Assembly: GCF_009789555.1 (NCBI RefSeq)
Contig: NZ_CP046902.1
Coordinates: forward strand, 4,618,748-4,682,747
DNA: 64,000 nt
Source of the DNA: Stutzerimonas stutzeri
GTDB lineage: Bacteria > Pseudomonadota > Gammaproteobacteria > Pseudomonadales > Pseudomonadaceae
Reading direction: 5' to 3'
The number at the start of each line of letters is the position of its first letter. Position 1 is the stretch's first letter. Position numbers and translations under genes: made by a program. Positions 63,435 to 64,000 of this stretch are shown here, piece by piece. Below the pieces are notes generated by a model. That model ran no database searches, was not told where the DNA came from, and saw nothing but the letters and a program-made list of their open reading frames with translations.

Positions 63435-64000
63435 TGCGCAGCCTCCTTGGCCAAGGTCTTGATGGGCAGCTCGAGCCAGGCCGGCGCCTGCTGCTGACGG
63501 GCAATGGCGATGGCCTTGGCAATCGGCCGACGCGCGCTGCCGTCGAGCACCTCCCACGCCCTGGACTGCGGATTCCACCAACCGCTCTCATGGGCATCCA
63601 GCGTCTGGTAATAAAGCATGGTGCGTCCCAGCCGCAGGAACTCGACGCTACGGCTGCCACCCTCGACGGGCAGCTCACCCCGCCAGGCTTCGAGCGTTCT
63701 GCCGTAATCGCTTTCGATCTGGTAGGCCTCGAGAATCCGGCGGTATTTTTCGGCCAGGCTGACATCCGCCCGGGCCTGCATGTCCTGCAGGCTTGCCAGG
63801 CGGTCAGCGCGTTCGTCAGGAAGGAATGGCAAATCCGCCGCGATGAACTCGCCGAGCACCTCGATCATCTGCCCCATTTGTGGCGCAACGGCCTCCTGGG
63901 TGCGCTCAATGCTGTCCAGTTGGCGCTGGAAACCCTCGAGTTCCTTACGCTGCCCCGCGGTGAGTTCGGTCAACTGCTCGTTGTAGGCTTTCAGCGCCTC
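63431..64000 (-). CDS. DUF3450 coiled-coil exported protein, N-terminus outside the window
   Basis: At least 189 residues of a DUF3450 protein; its start lies past base 64000, so only the C-terminal part is seen. Typical stretches: GQMIEVLGEFIAADLPFLPDER, RYRILEAYQIESDYGRTLEAW (in two parts) and MLYYQTLD. The frame stays open to the last base. DUF3450 proteins are periplasmic coiled coils that open TonB2-type operons. It overlaps the TtpC-like gene by four bases. Confidence 0.85.
   Translation of the reverse strand, partial: EALKAYNEQLTELTAGQRKELEGFQRQLDSIERTQEAVAPQMGQMIEVLGEFIAADLPFLPDERADRLASLQDMQARADVSLAEKYRRILEAYQIESDYGRTLEAWRGELPVEGGSRSVEFLRLGRTMLYYQTLDAHESGWWNPQSRAWEVLDGSARRPIAKAIAIARQQQAPAWLELPIKTLAKEAAQ

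Overview
The window looks like chromosome of a high-GC gammaproteobacterium of the Pseudomonas/Stutzerimonas stutzeri type. From about 100 bases to 42 kb the gene content and much of the order follow the part of the Pseudomonas aeruginosa chromosome running from the minor pilins through ispH, ileS, rpsT, ispB, ccpA, radA, glyA and gdhA. The GC-rich codons, the MapZ-like PilZ protein beside radA, the diheme peroxidase with a perfect Anr site and the yagTSR/pao-type oxidase fit this. I see no tRNA or rRNA gene, insertion sequence, prophage or CRISPR array.

Layout. 1-6330: type IV minor pilin operon (end of fimU, pilV, pilW, pilX, pilY1, pilE), clearly more AT-rich than the rest and without pilY2. 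6.3-19.3 kb: housekeeping genes ispH-fkpB-lspA-ileS-ribF (all minus), murJ, rpsT, creA, proB, obgE, rpmA, rplU and ispB. 19.4-32.9 kb: a small gene behind a Fur-like box, FKBP isomerase, a Lon-type protease, Anr-controlled cytochrome c peroxidase, MscL, a CopD-like protein, RadA, MapZ, a Cache-sensor two-component system and glyA. 33-42.3 kb: MorA-like GGDEF/EAL protein, ettA, gluconate kinase, gdhA, fpr and rlmG. 42.4-49.8 kb: PaoABC-type molybdenum aldehyde oxidoreductase, a Mo-cofactor cytidylyltransferase-like gene, an AzgA-type purine permease with a possible RNA leader, and trmA.

49.9-53.4 kb is the most distinctive part. A fusion of cytochrome b561, ferredoxin reductase and [2Fe-2S] ferredoxin is divergent from an SHP-type oxygen-binding heme protein (DUF1924), a diheme cytochrome c and a cytochrome b561. 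The promoters in front of the heme protein and of the b561 gene carry the same arrangement: two half-sites 11 bp apart ending in TTAAG, then 10 bp, then a -10-like hexamer. This resembles the site described for the BqsR/PmrA/QseB family of response regulators. I read it as a small redox system with its own regulon.

53.5-64 kb: membrane and metal proteins (DUF4345, DUF411, a zinc metallopeptidase), then a Zur-box-controlled zinc operon (His-rich DUF2796 protein, ABC ATPase, FtsX-type permease, DUF3299 protein). It is convergent with a TonB2-type energy module (DUF3450, TtpC-like ExbB, ExbB, ExbD, TonB, TPR protein), which runs off the end of the window. The pairing suggests TonB-energised zinc uptake, which is an inference from position.
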